A DNA stretch of 64,000 nucleotides from NCBI GenBank assembly GCA_006384855.1, contig VCJN01001501.1:1-64000 (forward strand), written 5' to 3'. Position 1 is the stretch's first letter. Each line of letters begins with the position of its first letter. Source of the DNA: Tetraselmis striata. Lineage: Eukaryota > Chlorophyta > Chlorodendrophyceae > Chlorodendrales > Chlorodendraceae. The notes under the pieces are model-generated. The model ran no database searches. It saw nothing but the letters and a program-made list of their open reading frames with translations, and was not told the DNA's origin. Shown here piece after piece: positions 1 to 10,802 of this stretch. The position numbers and the translations under genes were made by a program.

Positions 1-59
1 ACGGCAACGCAATGGAGGTTATTTACCGGTGAGCTGCCGGCGGGCCCGCGCGGAGAGGC

Positions 60-165
60 GAGTTCCGGCAGTTCCGGCGGAATTTCTGCCGAAATTCCGT
101 TCCGCCCCCCGGACTGCTCGGAATTTCGGGCCGGAACATCCGCCGGAACGCCCCGGAGCTTGTGT
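60..165. repeat. TTCCGGCGGAA-rich palindromic tract
   Basis: GC-rich stretch dense in imperfect copies of the palindromes TTCCGGCGGAA and GGAATTTC. A similar tract lies at 29301-29460, so this is a dispersed sequence type. No coding evidence was found. Confidence 0.45.
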
Positions 166-2840
166 CGTCGTCGTCAGCCCCATCACTGACAAAACGTGTA
201 ACATTGGGAACAAAGAAAGCCTAAATGGCGCATAAAACTTCTGCCCCATTGCATGTTGTGCCCCAATTGTCCCAGCCCCAAGTTTCGGACAAGTATGCGG
301 GTGCGGCGACGCGAGATGTCGACGGAATCATCCTCGGTATTGAGCTTAGAACCAACGCATGTGCTAGCAAGGCGCTCGGGAGTGGGGCCGTCGGAATATG
401 TAGCTTGGGCGGCGTCCTCCCGCCCGGACCCCGGGTGTATATCGACGTCCGACAATACGATTCGACTCATCCGGCGGTACCGTTTGGTACTCGTCCTCCG
501 GAACACCAAGCACAACGATTGCCTCCTCAACTGCGCCAGGCATGTCGTTGAGGTCGTTCAACTCAGGGTAAGGGACCCGTATAGAAGGTTGGGTGTATGT
601 GAGTATGTCGTCGAGCCAGGTCCCGGCGGGGCGCCCCCGTTGTATGCATTACGCACATCAGCACAAAGCCGCACAGCCCCACATGCATCGGGCCGATCAT
701 TATTCCTCACGTCGGTGCTACTAGTGCAATACTACAGGCGGCTACCGCAATACATGTTCTCATTTAGCTTGTCGCTAGTACGGGAGGCTACTCGATACTC
801 AACAATAGCACATGCTGCCAGCAACGATACTTTCCCGTCGTAGAAGGTAGTGGCTAGTCGCCACATATGCGTAGCCCTTTCCGTACATGTAACGTAAAAA
901 CTAATCCTTACACCGCTAAGGCGCTTCCGAATTAATTGCATGTTTTAGAGCCCCCTCCGATTTTCAGATCCCGCACTTGTTTGTCACAACAACCATGTAA
1001 TGTTTTAAACTAATGGTCATATCAAATTCAGGGGATTGAAGCCACTACCTTTTGATGCCGCCTCCTGTTGATGCATGCGAGTGCCAGCATAGGGTGGCAT
1101 GAAAACGGAAGTGCACCATAGGGCAACATGACAGATTGCGGAATCAAATGTAATAACCACAATTAGAAGTTTTGGAGTGGCTAGACCCCTGAGTGACCCT
1201 CCCGGCCTCACGGCCTACCATCTAGTTGTTGCAGCTACTGCCCCGGCTATCACTACTCTTGCTAATTCTCTAGCATCCATCATATCTTGTTGTTGTTGCT
1301 GCTCGATCTCTAGTAGCAGCTCATACTAATGCTGCTTCACGCGCCTCTCTTCCTCCTCGTCGATCTCGCTGGCCTCGACCTCGACCTCTGCCAGTTGCTC
1401 GACATGCTGATGTGCGGGTGCGTGCAACCATTGCTCCCTTATTGCGCGCTGCGCTCCGCGGCTGCCCTCCCGGCCTCGGCCTTGCCCAACTTCTGCACCA
1501 AGTTGCGTCAAAAGCAACAGCACCATTACGTTGCAGGGTACGCACCAGAGCATTGGCTCGTTGGTCATGCAACGGGCGGCAAACATGCAACACGGTGACG
1601 AAGACAACTGTCAAGTCCTTGTCGATAGCGCCCTCCGCCTCGTTGTTGCCAACACGGTAGGCACAATACCCAAGGTCATGCCAAAGTGGGGCGCCGGCGA
1701 AGTAGTAGTCCGGCTCAACCGGCAAACTGCGACCCAATGCGACGTACGAGACGAAAACATCAGTGAGGGGTAATGAATCTCCAGCTGCTGCAGCCCAAAC
1801 ACGAACATAATGTCGGGCTCGCATGCCGCGTCCACGCAATTATTTGTGATGCACGACAATAGCAGCAAAACAACAAGACATATCAATATTCATATCACTC
1901 CAACCAATGCAGACGATGTAAATGGAGTGCATGCACATATCAATTGTGCGTCCATATACATGGGTGAGCATGAGCACCCATGCCGCCATCCATGCGGGCT
2001 TGCTACCCCAAGTGCAGTAGACAGGCAAGAGCACCACATTCTCGGCGTTGAGTTCCGGCATCGCGGTGCTCCGTGCACTTGGCCTCCGCGCTCCGCGCTC
2101 GCATGTAGTTGGGCGTTGAGCATGGTGAATGTGAGCGCCAGACAGCGCTATTGCTAGGCGGATAGGATAGGATAGGATAGGATAGGATAGGATGCGGGGG
2201 AACAACAGCTCGCGAGGGCGCGCGGTTGCGCGCTTACTAGACATCATCTGCCGGCGGGGTTTTCTGCGCTAAAGTACGTAGTTGTTTCCGAACAAGTTAC
2301 AATATAACCGAACAAACAAGTTTCCGTCCCCCCCCCCGCCCCCCCCCCCCCCCCCCCCGGGCTTCCGTTTTCCCGGGATTCCGGGCTATAGAACAGGTTA
2401 TTTAATCGTTGTAAAGTCCTGACGGATATAAACGATTCAATTCGAAATTCAAGATTCTCCGCAAGATTCAAGATTAAAATATCCTATTGGTAGTTAGTCC
2501 CGTATACCAGTCAGCTAGGCTATTTCTGGTCCGATAATTCGACAGTCTGAAGCCCGATACTTGCGGGGGGCAGTCGACACCGCCCCATCATCAGCCCGTC
2601 AGCATTAGCAGCCGTGGGATAACGGCGAGTCGGCACACGACCGGTGAGACGCGCAGCAGCAGGGACAGTGGCCGCTACCTGCTACCTGCTGTTGCCTTCG
2701 TCTGCCAGATATCCCCTCCACAGGCGGTCAACGGCTTGTACCATCGGGCCGTAGGCCTTAGCCATCCGTGCACCGGGGTGGTCGGCGTCCCGTGCCCCTT
2801 TTTGGTGCCCCTCGGGGTTTGTGTGTGACGGGGAGGTGAG
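166..2840. other. No recognised gene; short simple repeats
   Basis: Open stretches exist on both strands (for example 253-843 and 1321-1839) but none shows a recognisable domain or a convincing splice structure. The segment holds a GGATA pentamer array at about 2159-2192 and a C-rich run at 2321-2358. I see no RNA gene. Confidence 0.5.
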
Positions 2841-2844
2841 AGTA

Positions 2845-2870
2845 GGGGGGGGGGGGGGGGGGGGGGGGGG
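2845..2870. repeat. 26-nt G run
   Basis: Uninterrupted G tract on the plus strand upstream of the MFS transporter gene. A second run of 24 G lies at 3147-3170. Relative to the transporter both are sense-strand G runs. Confidence 0.9.
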
Positions 2871-3113
2871 TCGGGAAGCCGGGATGGAGCGGCAGGAGGA
2901 CGGGGGCCAAGCGCTGCCGCCACGGCCGCGCGCAGCGGTGCGCCGCTCCCTCGGGACTTGCTGCCACCTGCCACCAGTCCTGCAAGCTCAAGAGGCCTTA
3001 TCATTTTGCGCGGGGATGGTCGACGCACGGGCACGGGCTGCCACATGCGTCGGCCAGCACTTGGCCGCTGCAGCTCGGCCACCCCTGAGCTCTTGGCGTT
3101 TTTTTTCTCCTTA

Positions 3114-5994
3114 ATGATATTGTTGCTGTTGGGGTGCGAAGCGGGCGGGGGGGGGGGGGGGGGGGGGGGGAGGGGGCAGCTGGCCCGGCGGCCTGACCGC
3201 TGCGGCTGGCTATATGCACACTTGCACCGGCCTGCGGTGCCGCCGCAGCCCTTGCATTGGCAGCTGAGGGTGATGCCCCCCCCCCCCCCCCCCTCTCTCC
3301 CTTCCTTGGGTCAGGCTCACCCCTTCTACTTCCTCTTCTTCGCCTCCAACGCCGCCATCCTGCCGTTCCTCAACATCCTGTTCCGGCAGGCGGGCCTCAC
3401 AGCCACGCAGATAGGTGCGATAGACGCGCCCCAGCTACCGATGCCTCACTCTGGCCTGCCAGAGGGGCACGCACGCCCCAGGAGCGCGCACCCTTTGGGT
3501 GACATGCGCCCTCTGGCCAATGACAGTCGGACACCCACCCCATGCGCCGTGGCATGTCGGCAGGCGTGATTGCCGCGCTGCGCCCCTGGCTGTCTGCGCC
3601 CTCCGCCTACGCCTGGGGCGCCGTGGCAGACCGGCTGTCCCTCCACCGCGCACTCTTCATTCTCTCCTTCATCATCTGTGAGCCGTCACCCCCCCTCCCT
3701 CCTTTCCAGTATACATACATGCATGCATGTATTACCACCCCCAATGTAGCGACCAGCTGCCTATGGCTACTTTCACTTGTTTTCCGGTTTCCTGCCCGCT
3801 CGCTCCAGGCGTGGCCTCGCGCGCGGCGGTTGCGGTGCCGCAGCTGCTCTTCCCGCCGGCGCTCATCTTCTGGGGCGTGATGAGCGCGATCGTGGTGAGC
3901 GAGATGATGTTCAACCCGGGGATGGTGCTGGTGGACGCCGCGGTGGTGGCCTCCCTGGACAACTTCCGCACGTACGGGCGCGTGCGCATGTGGGGCTCCG
4001 CCGGCTGGGGCATCAGCGCCTCCGTCATCGGCACCATCATCGACAGGCACGCCGCCGTTTGCATCCCCTGCCGCCCCTATCCCCCCTGGCTCCCGCCCCG
4101 CCCCGCTGCGCCATCGCCCCGTTGACACAGTGGTGCGCCGGCGCTGCAGGTATGGGTACTGGACGGCATGGGGCGTCCACTGGGTGGGCTCCGCCGTGAC
4201 GCTGGTGGTCGGCATCCTGGTGGTGCCCTTCCAGCTGCTGCGCGTTGCCGAGGCAAGCCACCCTCCCCATCCCCATCACCCCACCGTCTGCCCCATGCCA
4301 GCATCGCTGTACACGGGAGGGGGGGGGGTGCTGAATGTGTCGCCGCGGTAGGTGAGGGCGCAGGGGGGCGATGTCGTATATGAGGGCGGCGCAGGCGGCG
4401 GCGCGGGCGAGCCGCTGCTGGGCGAGTGGGGGGGCTCGCCGAGCAGCAAGCTGCAGAGCCCCGAGGCCGTGGAGACGCGCAACCCGGGCTGCGTCATCGC
4501 GGCGGCGCGCAGCCTGGGGGACCTCGCGGGGGCGCTGGCCGAGGAGGAGGGGGGGGATGGTCAGGAGGAGGAGGCAATGGGGGAGGCGTCCTTCGAGGCG
4601 GCGAGCGGGCGGACGCTGGGGGAGATCTTGCGCGCCCCCCGGGTGGCGCTCTTCTTCGTGCTGGTGGGCGGGCCGCCGCCGGCTGCGCCATTCCGCCCCG
4701 TCACCCCGGCGCAGTGTCCGCCCGCTGCGGGTGTGCTCCGGCTTGCCCCTCGCTGCCTGACGTGTTGCCAACATTGCCGGCATCGAGCAGGTGTTTGCGT
4801 GGGGGGCGGGCTTTGGCGTCATCGACGGCTACCTGTTCCTGTGGCTGGAGGAGCTGCACGCCAGCCAGAAGCTGATGGGGCTCACCCTCACTGCCACGTG
4901 CCTCGGTGCCCCCCCCCCCCCCCCCCCCCTTCCATCCCCCTCCCCCCTGCGCCCCCTACCAGGCCGGACACCCATCGCCGTCCTGCGGGTATTGTTAGAC
5001 TCCCTGAACCTATGCAGGAACTTTGTCTGGGTATTTCGCGGGCATTTTCCAGAGGGGCAGGCTAGGCATCCGAGCGTGGCGCATCGATTGGTACGGTGGC
5101 CGCGGCGAGGTCTGTAAAAACGGACACACTCCACAGCATGGAGTGCCCAATGGATGTGCAATCCGATAAACCTCAACATGGCCACCGTGTCAGCACTCGG
5201 TGCGCAGCGGTCGGGTGGTCTAGTCTGATGTGCCACAGGACCGTCCATGAAGTGCGTGCACAGGTTTGGAGGGGCAGTGGGAAGTCGGTAGGCAGCATTG
5301 CTACTACCCGATATGTCACAATACTCGCTTTCTGTACTGTATGCGTGTAGCCAGGATGCAGCAGGATGAGTACAGAGAGACCGCAATCCTCCGATATAGT
5401 CCCGGACAGCCATTGGCACATTCGTATCGTTCCTTTTGCCGCGTTGTTGTGATGCCATGCGGCTCCTGAGAGCCCGCCCCCCCCCCCACCCCCGGCGGCG
5501 CGCACCCGGATATTGTTCTTCTCCAACACGCGCAGCGGAGGTGCCCATCATGTTCTTCTCCGACCAGATAATCCGGGCGGTGGGCACCGACGGCTGCATC
5601 CACCTCGTCATGGCGGCGTTCGTGCTGCGCCTGCTGGCGCACTCGAGCCTCGCGCTGTGGCCCACCACCTGGCTCATCCTGCCCGTGGAGCTGCTGCACG
5701 GCGTCACCTTCGGCCTCGCCTGGGCCTGCGGCACCGTGAGGACCGCGCAGCTGTCGCCGGAAGGCATGCGCGCCAGCATGCAGGTATATCCCGTTGTACC
5801 CAAGCAGCTGAAAGAGCCCCCCCCCCCCCCCCCCGCCCCCCTCCCCCTTAAACCCTATACATGCAAGGCTCCTGACTGCGTACATCACACACACACACAC
5901 ACGCACGCACACACACACACACACACACACACTACTGTGTGTGTGTGTGCGTGCGTGTGTGTGTGTGCGTGTGTGTGCGTGTGTGTGTGTGTGT

Positions 5995-6042
<48 letters not shown>

Positions 6043-6887
6043 TATATTACCAGGTGATGCTTCACATTCACACCGATTAGCATCTGTGTCCGGCAGAACC
6101 CAAAACCCATCCACATGTGTATTGCGCATGTGTAAACATTGCACGATTTGTGTAACCCACGGTACCTCCGGGCACAATCGCGTGATTCATGATAGGTCGC
6201 ATGGCCGAGTGTGGCGGCCCCGGAACACTAGGTACGGGTCCCCGATGATTACGGTCAATGCCAGCAGCATGTGGATGGGGATGTGGGTGTGGATGCGGGA
6301 AAACATTGTGGCGTTGCGGTACATCACTCGAGGAGCACTTCGGCGGCACGGTGGCATACGGGGCTCGAAGAGACTCGCCGGCGTAACAACGCGTCCGTCT
6401 TTTCCCGGGCCCCGTGCAGACTGAATGATACCGGAATGATATGATCACATGTGCAAGGAGCGACACTGGCCTAAGATACCATCTCAATGATAGCGGGATG
6501 GCTGCAGCATTTTAGAAAGTCCGTCAGATGGACCCCAAGACTCTCGTGTACAGTAATGCCCAGCCTCGTCTTCCAGTGACGTTATGTGTAACTCCAGGAC
6601 CCTCCCTCCCCCTTCCACTAGAGCATGGATGTATATCGAATTGTTTTGATGAATGGTTGATGGTCTCCTTACGCCTGCCCTCCCCCCCCCCCCCCCCCCG
6701 GCAGGGCCTCTTCCAAGCGACCTTCATGGGGGTGGGTAAGGGCGCGGGTGCGCTGGCAGCCGGCCTGTCGTACGACTGGTTTGGCGCGGCGGTGATGTTC
6801 CGCCTCGCCGCGCTCACCATCGCGGCCTTCTGGGCGGCCACGACGGGCCTCAAGCTGGCGATGAACCGCGCTGCGTGGTTGCGGTAG
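3114..6887 (+). CDS. MFS_1-like (MFSD6-type) membrane transporter, spliced
   Basis: Probable 12-helix major facilitator of the MFS_1-like family; substrate unknown. Segments that join in frame: 3114?-3269, 3315-3414, 3564-3677, 3809-4046, 4150-4252, 4352-4663, 4791-4905, 5536-5783 and 6705-6887 (about 522 residues). Family hallmarks seen: FYFLFFASNAAILPFL with GLTATQIG in helix 1, YAWGAVADR after helix 2, YGRVRMWGSAGWG in the first half, then a long acidic loop (4352-4640), GVIDGYLFLWLEEL in helix 7 and FMGVGKGAGALAAGL near the end. Intron phases all agree. Intron 4 (4047-4149) needs a GC donor; intron 5 probably also uses one (GAG then GCAAGC). The 3270-3314 piece is either a 45-nt intron or an in-frame proline-rich insert. 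The start is uncertain: the in-frame ATG at 3114 is followed by polyglycine encoded by a G run, so the true first exon may lie elsewhere. Exon 6 could begin at 4364. Confidence 0.85.
5885..6040. repeat. (CA)n-(TG)n palindrome in transporter intron
   Basis: About 48 nt of CA repeat (5885-5932) followed, after a few bases, by about 105 nt of TG repeat (5936-6040). The two are complementary, so the RNA or either DNA strand can fold into a long hairpin. It lies in the last intron (5784-6704) of the MFS gene, just after a C run at 5818-5833. Confidence 0.9.
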
Positions 6888-7117
6888 TACCTGGTAGCGA
6901 TGACTGGCGGAAGATTGGGAACCGCCTCTGCTTTGCCAGCGGCAGCATGCAAAACTACTACAACGACATGGCCTTTACAGGACTCCAGGCTACGGGCAAT
7001 GCCACCAAACCGGGGCAGCCGACCCTATTTGGTTTGTCTCAGTTGGGCCGTAAGACAGCTGGCCTGGTTTGCCCGGGAATGAATTTGGAAGAAATTTCAA
7101 ATTTGCAACGCGGAAGG

Positions 7118-7160
<43 letters not shown>

Positions 7161-7677
7161 CGCTCGTGCGTGGCCTCTGACAAGCATTGGATGCGCTCGC
7201 CCTCGTGACTGTTTCTGGCTACGGAGAACAAGTCAAAGCTCCGTGTATCATCCAGCAACATCACACATATTGTCCCCAGCGACCATGCTGCCGTACGCTG
7301 CTGCGGCATTGTGAAGAGTTGGCGGCGTGGTCCACCGTTCGACACCGCTGTGTTGATACGTATGTTCATTGGCAGAATCATCGCATCAGATGGAGTGCGT
7401 TCCCTAGGACAGCACCTGTATGGAGTTTATGCCCTTTCTATCGGGGGAATCTTCAGCACGACAGCTGCGACTTTTCGACACCGCTATTCATCCCTATCTA
7501 TATCTGTGTATCTATTTATCTTTCGCTCACTGATGCGCTGAAATCGTACGCCGATACGGTCGTACGAGACACGCTCGACACGTACGTGAACGTACTACGC
7601 CGAGTGTGTCACTATAAGTAGTCGCTACATTATGTCCCGGTCCGCGCGCGCAAGTGCATACGGGTAAATTTTAAAAT
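6888..7677. other. No recognised gene; TG microsatellite
   Basis: Downstream flank of the transporter. It contains a TG repeat at about 7119-7156 and otherwise nothing I can assign. Confidence 0.5.
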
Positions 7678-7690
7678 AAACCACTCGCCG

Positions 7691-8018
7691 ATAATCAACC
7701 ACTTGCTCATCCGCGGGTTGGGGCTTGCCCCGACCCGCATTACTCGAATGGGCCGACGCCCAAACGGGTAGGGCGGACCTTTCGTGGTCAGTGCCGGGTA
7801 TTTTGATGGCAGTGTTTTAGACGGTGATCCAACAGTGTTGGAAATTCCGTCACTGGCTTCCAAATAGTCTTGCAGAATGCTTCGGCAATGTGCTTGATGA
7901 CTGTAACGGAGCGTCGCCTACCCAGGGCTTTCCGTAACTGGATTGCTGCCGAAACGGCCGTCGTAGAGACGCTGCAGGGGTTTCACTGGTGCCAGTCCTG
8001 TCCCGGGGGGCGGGAAAA
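7691..8018 (+). mobile_element. 5'-truncated LINE copy, family B, with target-site duplication
   Basis: A 328-bp segment homologous to the end of the LINE copy at 18829-20714: the last part of its ORF (from about 7711), the stop region, then a conserved 3' tail ending in GGGCGGG plus a short A run. It is flanked by the same 13 bases, AAACCACTCGCCG, at 7678-7690 and 8019-8031, which is a target-site duplication. The 5' truncation and short A tail are typical of target-primed reverse transcription. Confidence 0.85.
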
Positions 8019-8031
8019 AAACCACTCGCCG

Positions 8032-8566
8032 TACGCGTAGTATGTAAAGAGCAGCGCGCGTATAAACCCGTACGTACGTGTACGCGTACTACGAGTGTCC
8101 GATATCTCCGCGCGCGGAGCTCCTGTTCTGATAATAAGCAGCGCATGGCCGCCGCGTCGTAATCCCAGGCAAAGGTTACGACATCAGCGACCATTAACCA
8201 ACTTCGCCCGTGGCAGCACCGGCGACACACGGGGCAGCGAAGCGACAACTGCCTGGCTGCTGGGGCGTGACCCGCTGCAGCGAGCCTCTAGAAAAGCTAG
8301 CGGCGGGGTGTAGGACGGAGCAAATGCGAGTCGAGCAAGTACTGCTGGCACCTTCGTCATAAAGTAGAAACCTCGCACACCTAGCAGAACTCGTCCATAC
8401 CGCTGCCTCGGAGGCTGGCGGAATAATATTAATGCGACAGATTTGTTACTACAAATTCTACAAACTCTGAGGGCTGCAAATAGGATTAGCGACTACTCCT
8501 CCCCGCCCCGGGAGAACCAACACCGCACGGCACACGTCGAGCAGTCGACTCGCACAAATCGCACGT
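8032..8566. other. No recognised gene; pirin upstream region
   Basis: I see no coding signal here. It should contain the promoter and 5' UTR of the pirin gene, but no clear TATA box or G run is visible. Confidence 0.4.
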
Positions 8567-9536
8567 ATGCCCACCCTGGGCTGTTTCTCAGCCGACGGCA
8601 CCACGAGCCCGTCCACGATGGCTCAGCAGCGGGGCGTGTCGCGCGTGGTGACAGCGCAACTGCAGCGGGAGGGCGGCGGCTTCGTCGTCCGCCGCCCCCT
8701 GGGCGTCGACCCGGACCAAATTGACCCGTGCGTGCGCTCGCCTGTCCAGCCCCGGCTTGCGCAAACCACGCTGCGCACACTAGCGCCTTGCTTTTGATCG
8801 ACCGACTCATCGACTTTCTCCCATTTTCCTGCTGCGCTTAGGTTCCTGCTGCTGGATCACTTCGGGCCGAAGACGTACGGCCCAGGTGCGCCATCCCGAG
8901 CACCCGTCAGACTTCCGGTGAGCCGACACCCACAAGCCAGGTGCCACCGCCATCTTATACGTCTCGTTGAGTCCTGGTATGCTGGTCGCCGCCATTTTGG
9001 GTGCAGGCGAAGCCCTCGGCGCACCGGACCACCCGCACAGGGGCTTCGAGACGGTGTCGTACATCCTGCAGGGCAGCTTGCAGCATAAGGACTCCAACGG
9101 CAACGAGGGCAACTTATCGGACGGCTGGGTGCAATGGATGACGGCCGGCAGCGGAGGTGCGATCACGCGTTGGCTGCGAGAGGGCTCGGGGGTGCTTCCT
9201 GACGGAGGCGCCCTCGAATTCCCCGTGTTAATATCCCAAGTCCTACGTGCATGTAGTATACTGTCTCCTGAGCCATGAGACGGTCCTCCAAGGTATACTG
9301 CTAGAGGCAACACCGGGGCTGACACGTAGAGTGCCGCTACCCTGGCAGTCGTCCACTCCGAGATGCCGTCCGATGAGGTGCAACGCAACGGGGGCACTGT
9401 CGAGGGGTTCCAGCTTTGGGTCAACCTTCCGAGCAGGCTCAAGATGTGCCCGCCCAACTACCAGGTGACCACCCGCACTTTGCTGCGGATGAGCGGTGGC
9501 CTTGGCTCTCAATCTGATGTGCAGTGAGAGCCTCCT

Positions 9537-9567
<31 letters not shown>

Positions 9568-10116
9568 ACTGGGCCCATATGCACGCAGTGCATGGTGTGC
9601 TTGTAGGATACACCTCCGGAGAACATCCCGGTCGTGCAGAGGGAAGGTGGCGCTGTCTGGGTGAAGGTCATCGCAGGCGAAGCTCTCGGGACCAAAGCTA
9701 CCATCCGCACCAAGACCCCGATCACCTTCCTCGACGTCCGCTTGCAGCCTGGCCACTCCCTCACCCAACCCGTGATGCCGGGGCACAACGGCTTTGTGTA
9801 TGTGTACAAAGGGGCTGGCAGTGTTGGCAGCACCGCTCTCAAAGAGTCGCAGATGGGGATCTTAGGCAACGGCGACGCTGTCACCATCACCGCCCCCCAT
9901 AATGGCGACCTCCACTGCCTCCTAGTTACTGGAGAGCCGCTTGGGGAACCCGTCGTGAAGCATGGCCCATTTGTCATGAACACGGAATCCGAAATCCGCC
10001 AGGCATTCTCGGAGTATCAGTCCGGCAAGCTCGGGGGCAAGATTGCCGGCCAGGAGGACCGGTACGCAGCGACCCGGCGCGCTAGGAGCCTGCAGCAGGA
10101 GAATGGAACGTTGTGA
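8567..10116 (+). CDS. Pirin family protein (cupin metalloprotein), five exons
   Basis: Exons 8567-8727, 8842-8885, 9007-9156, 9349-9464 and 9607-10116 join in matching phase to give 326 residues (309 if the internal ATG at 8618 is used, which starts just before the family-typical SRVV block). Pirins are bicupin iron proteins, variously reported as quercetin 2,3-dioxygenases or transcription cofactors. The N-terminal cupin is well conserved: DPFLLLDHF, then [16 protein letters not shown] with both metal-binding histidines, [10 protein letters not shown] and VVHSEMP with the third histidine and the glutamate. The C-terminal half runs from PENIPVV through KVIAGEALG to KHGPFVMNT, as in the family. 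Length is close to the usual 290. Introns are 114-192 nt; the last carries a C run at 9540-9567. The enzyme activity cannot be read from sequence. Confidence 0.92.
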
Positions 10117-10802
10117 TATTGTGGGAACACCCCATGTGTGACATGTTTAAAAAGAGTTTAACTTCTTGATTCAGTGGCAGGATGGGCAGTGGCATTGCGG
10201 CTGTTGGATGTACCAAGTCCATCCATGTTCATTGGTCATATCACGGAGGACAAGGATGGACAATCCTACCCCATTTCTGCCATGTTTTGCCCCCTCCGCA
10301 TATCATAGTGGTCATCACACCAGCATGCAACGGTATATGCATGCATGGTGGCGTGTGTGTGGCACCAAATCCTGTGTTATGTTCGCATGCCTGCAAAAAT
10401 ACTATTAGTGATCTGGCGCTGGAACACGTTATATTTGAGTCGTTGCACGGATATTAAAATTGAAATTTCTTACAAATTTGTTCCTGCTTTGTCTCCATGC
10501 TAAACCTGCCAGATATCTTACTGCCCGGCTGCAGGAATCCTCATAGGATCCACTAATAAAACCGCGTAGCAAGCAATATTTTGAAGGCCAGGTGCGGATA
10601 ATAATGGGGCATGTGCTGTATCGATGATGAAATCTCGCCGACAGTAGCGACTAGACGAAGTCAATGTACCGACTCCATATATTAAACGACATACACCCAT
10701 GAATTTAAACCCGCACGCTTCAGTCTATGTACGAGCAAATAAAGTATCACACAACAACAGCGTGCTGCGCCCCGGTTTAATGCGCCACGCGGTAGCAGTG
10801 TC
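10117..10802. other. No recognised gene
   Basis: AT-richer 3' flank of pirin. I see no supportable gene or RNA. Confidence 0.4.

Noticed and set aside
4037..4822. 261-codon minus-strand ORF
   Set aside because: It is the antisense shadow of MFS exons, which show clear family motifs on the plus strand.
5936..6040. Protein-coding valine/cysteine repeat
   Set aside because: It is simply translation of a TG microsatellite inside an intron.
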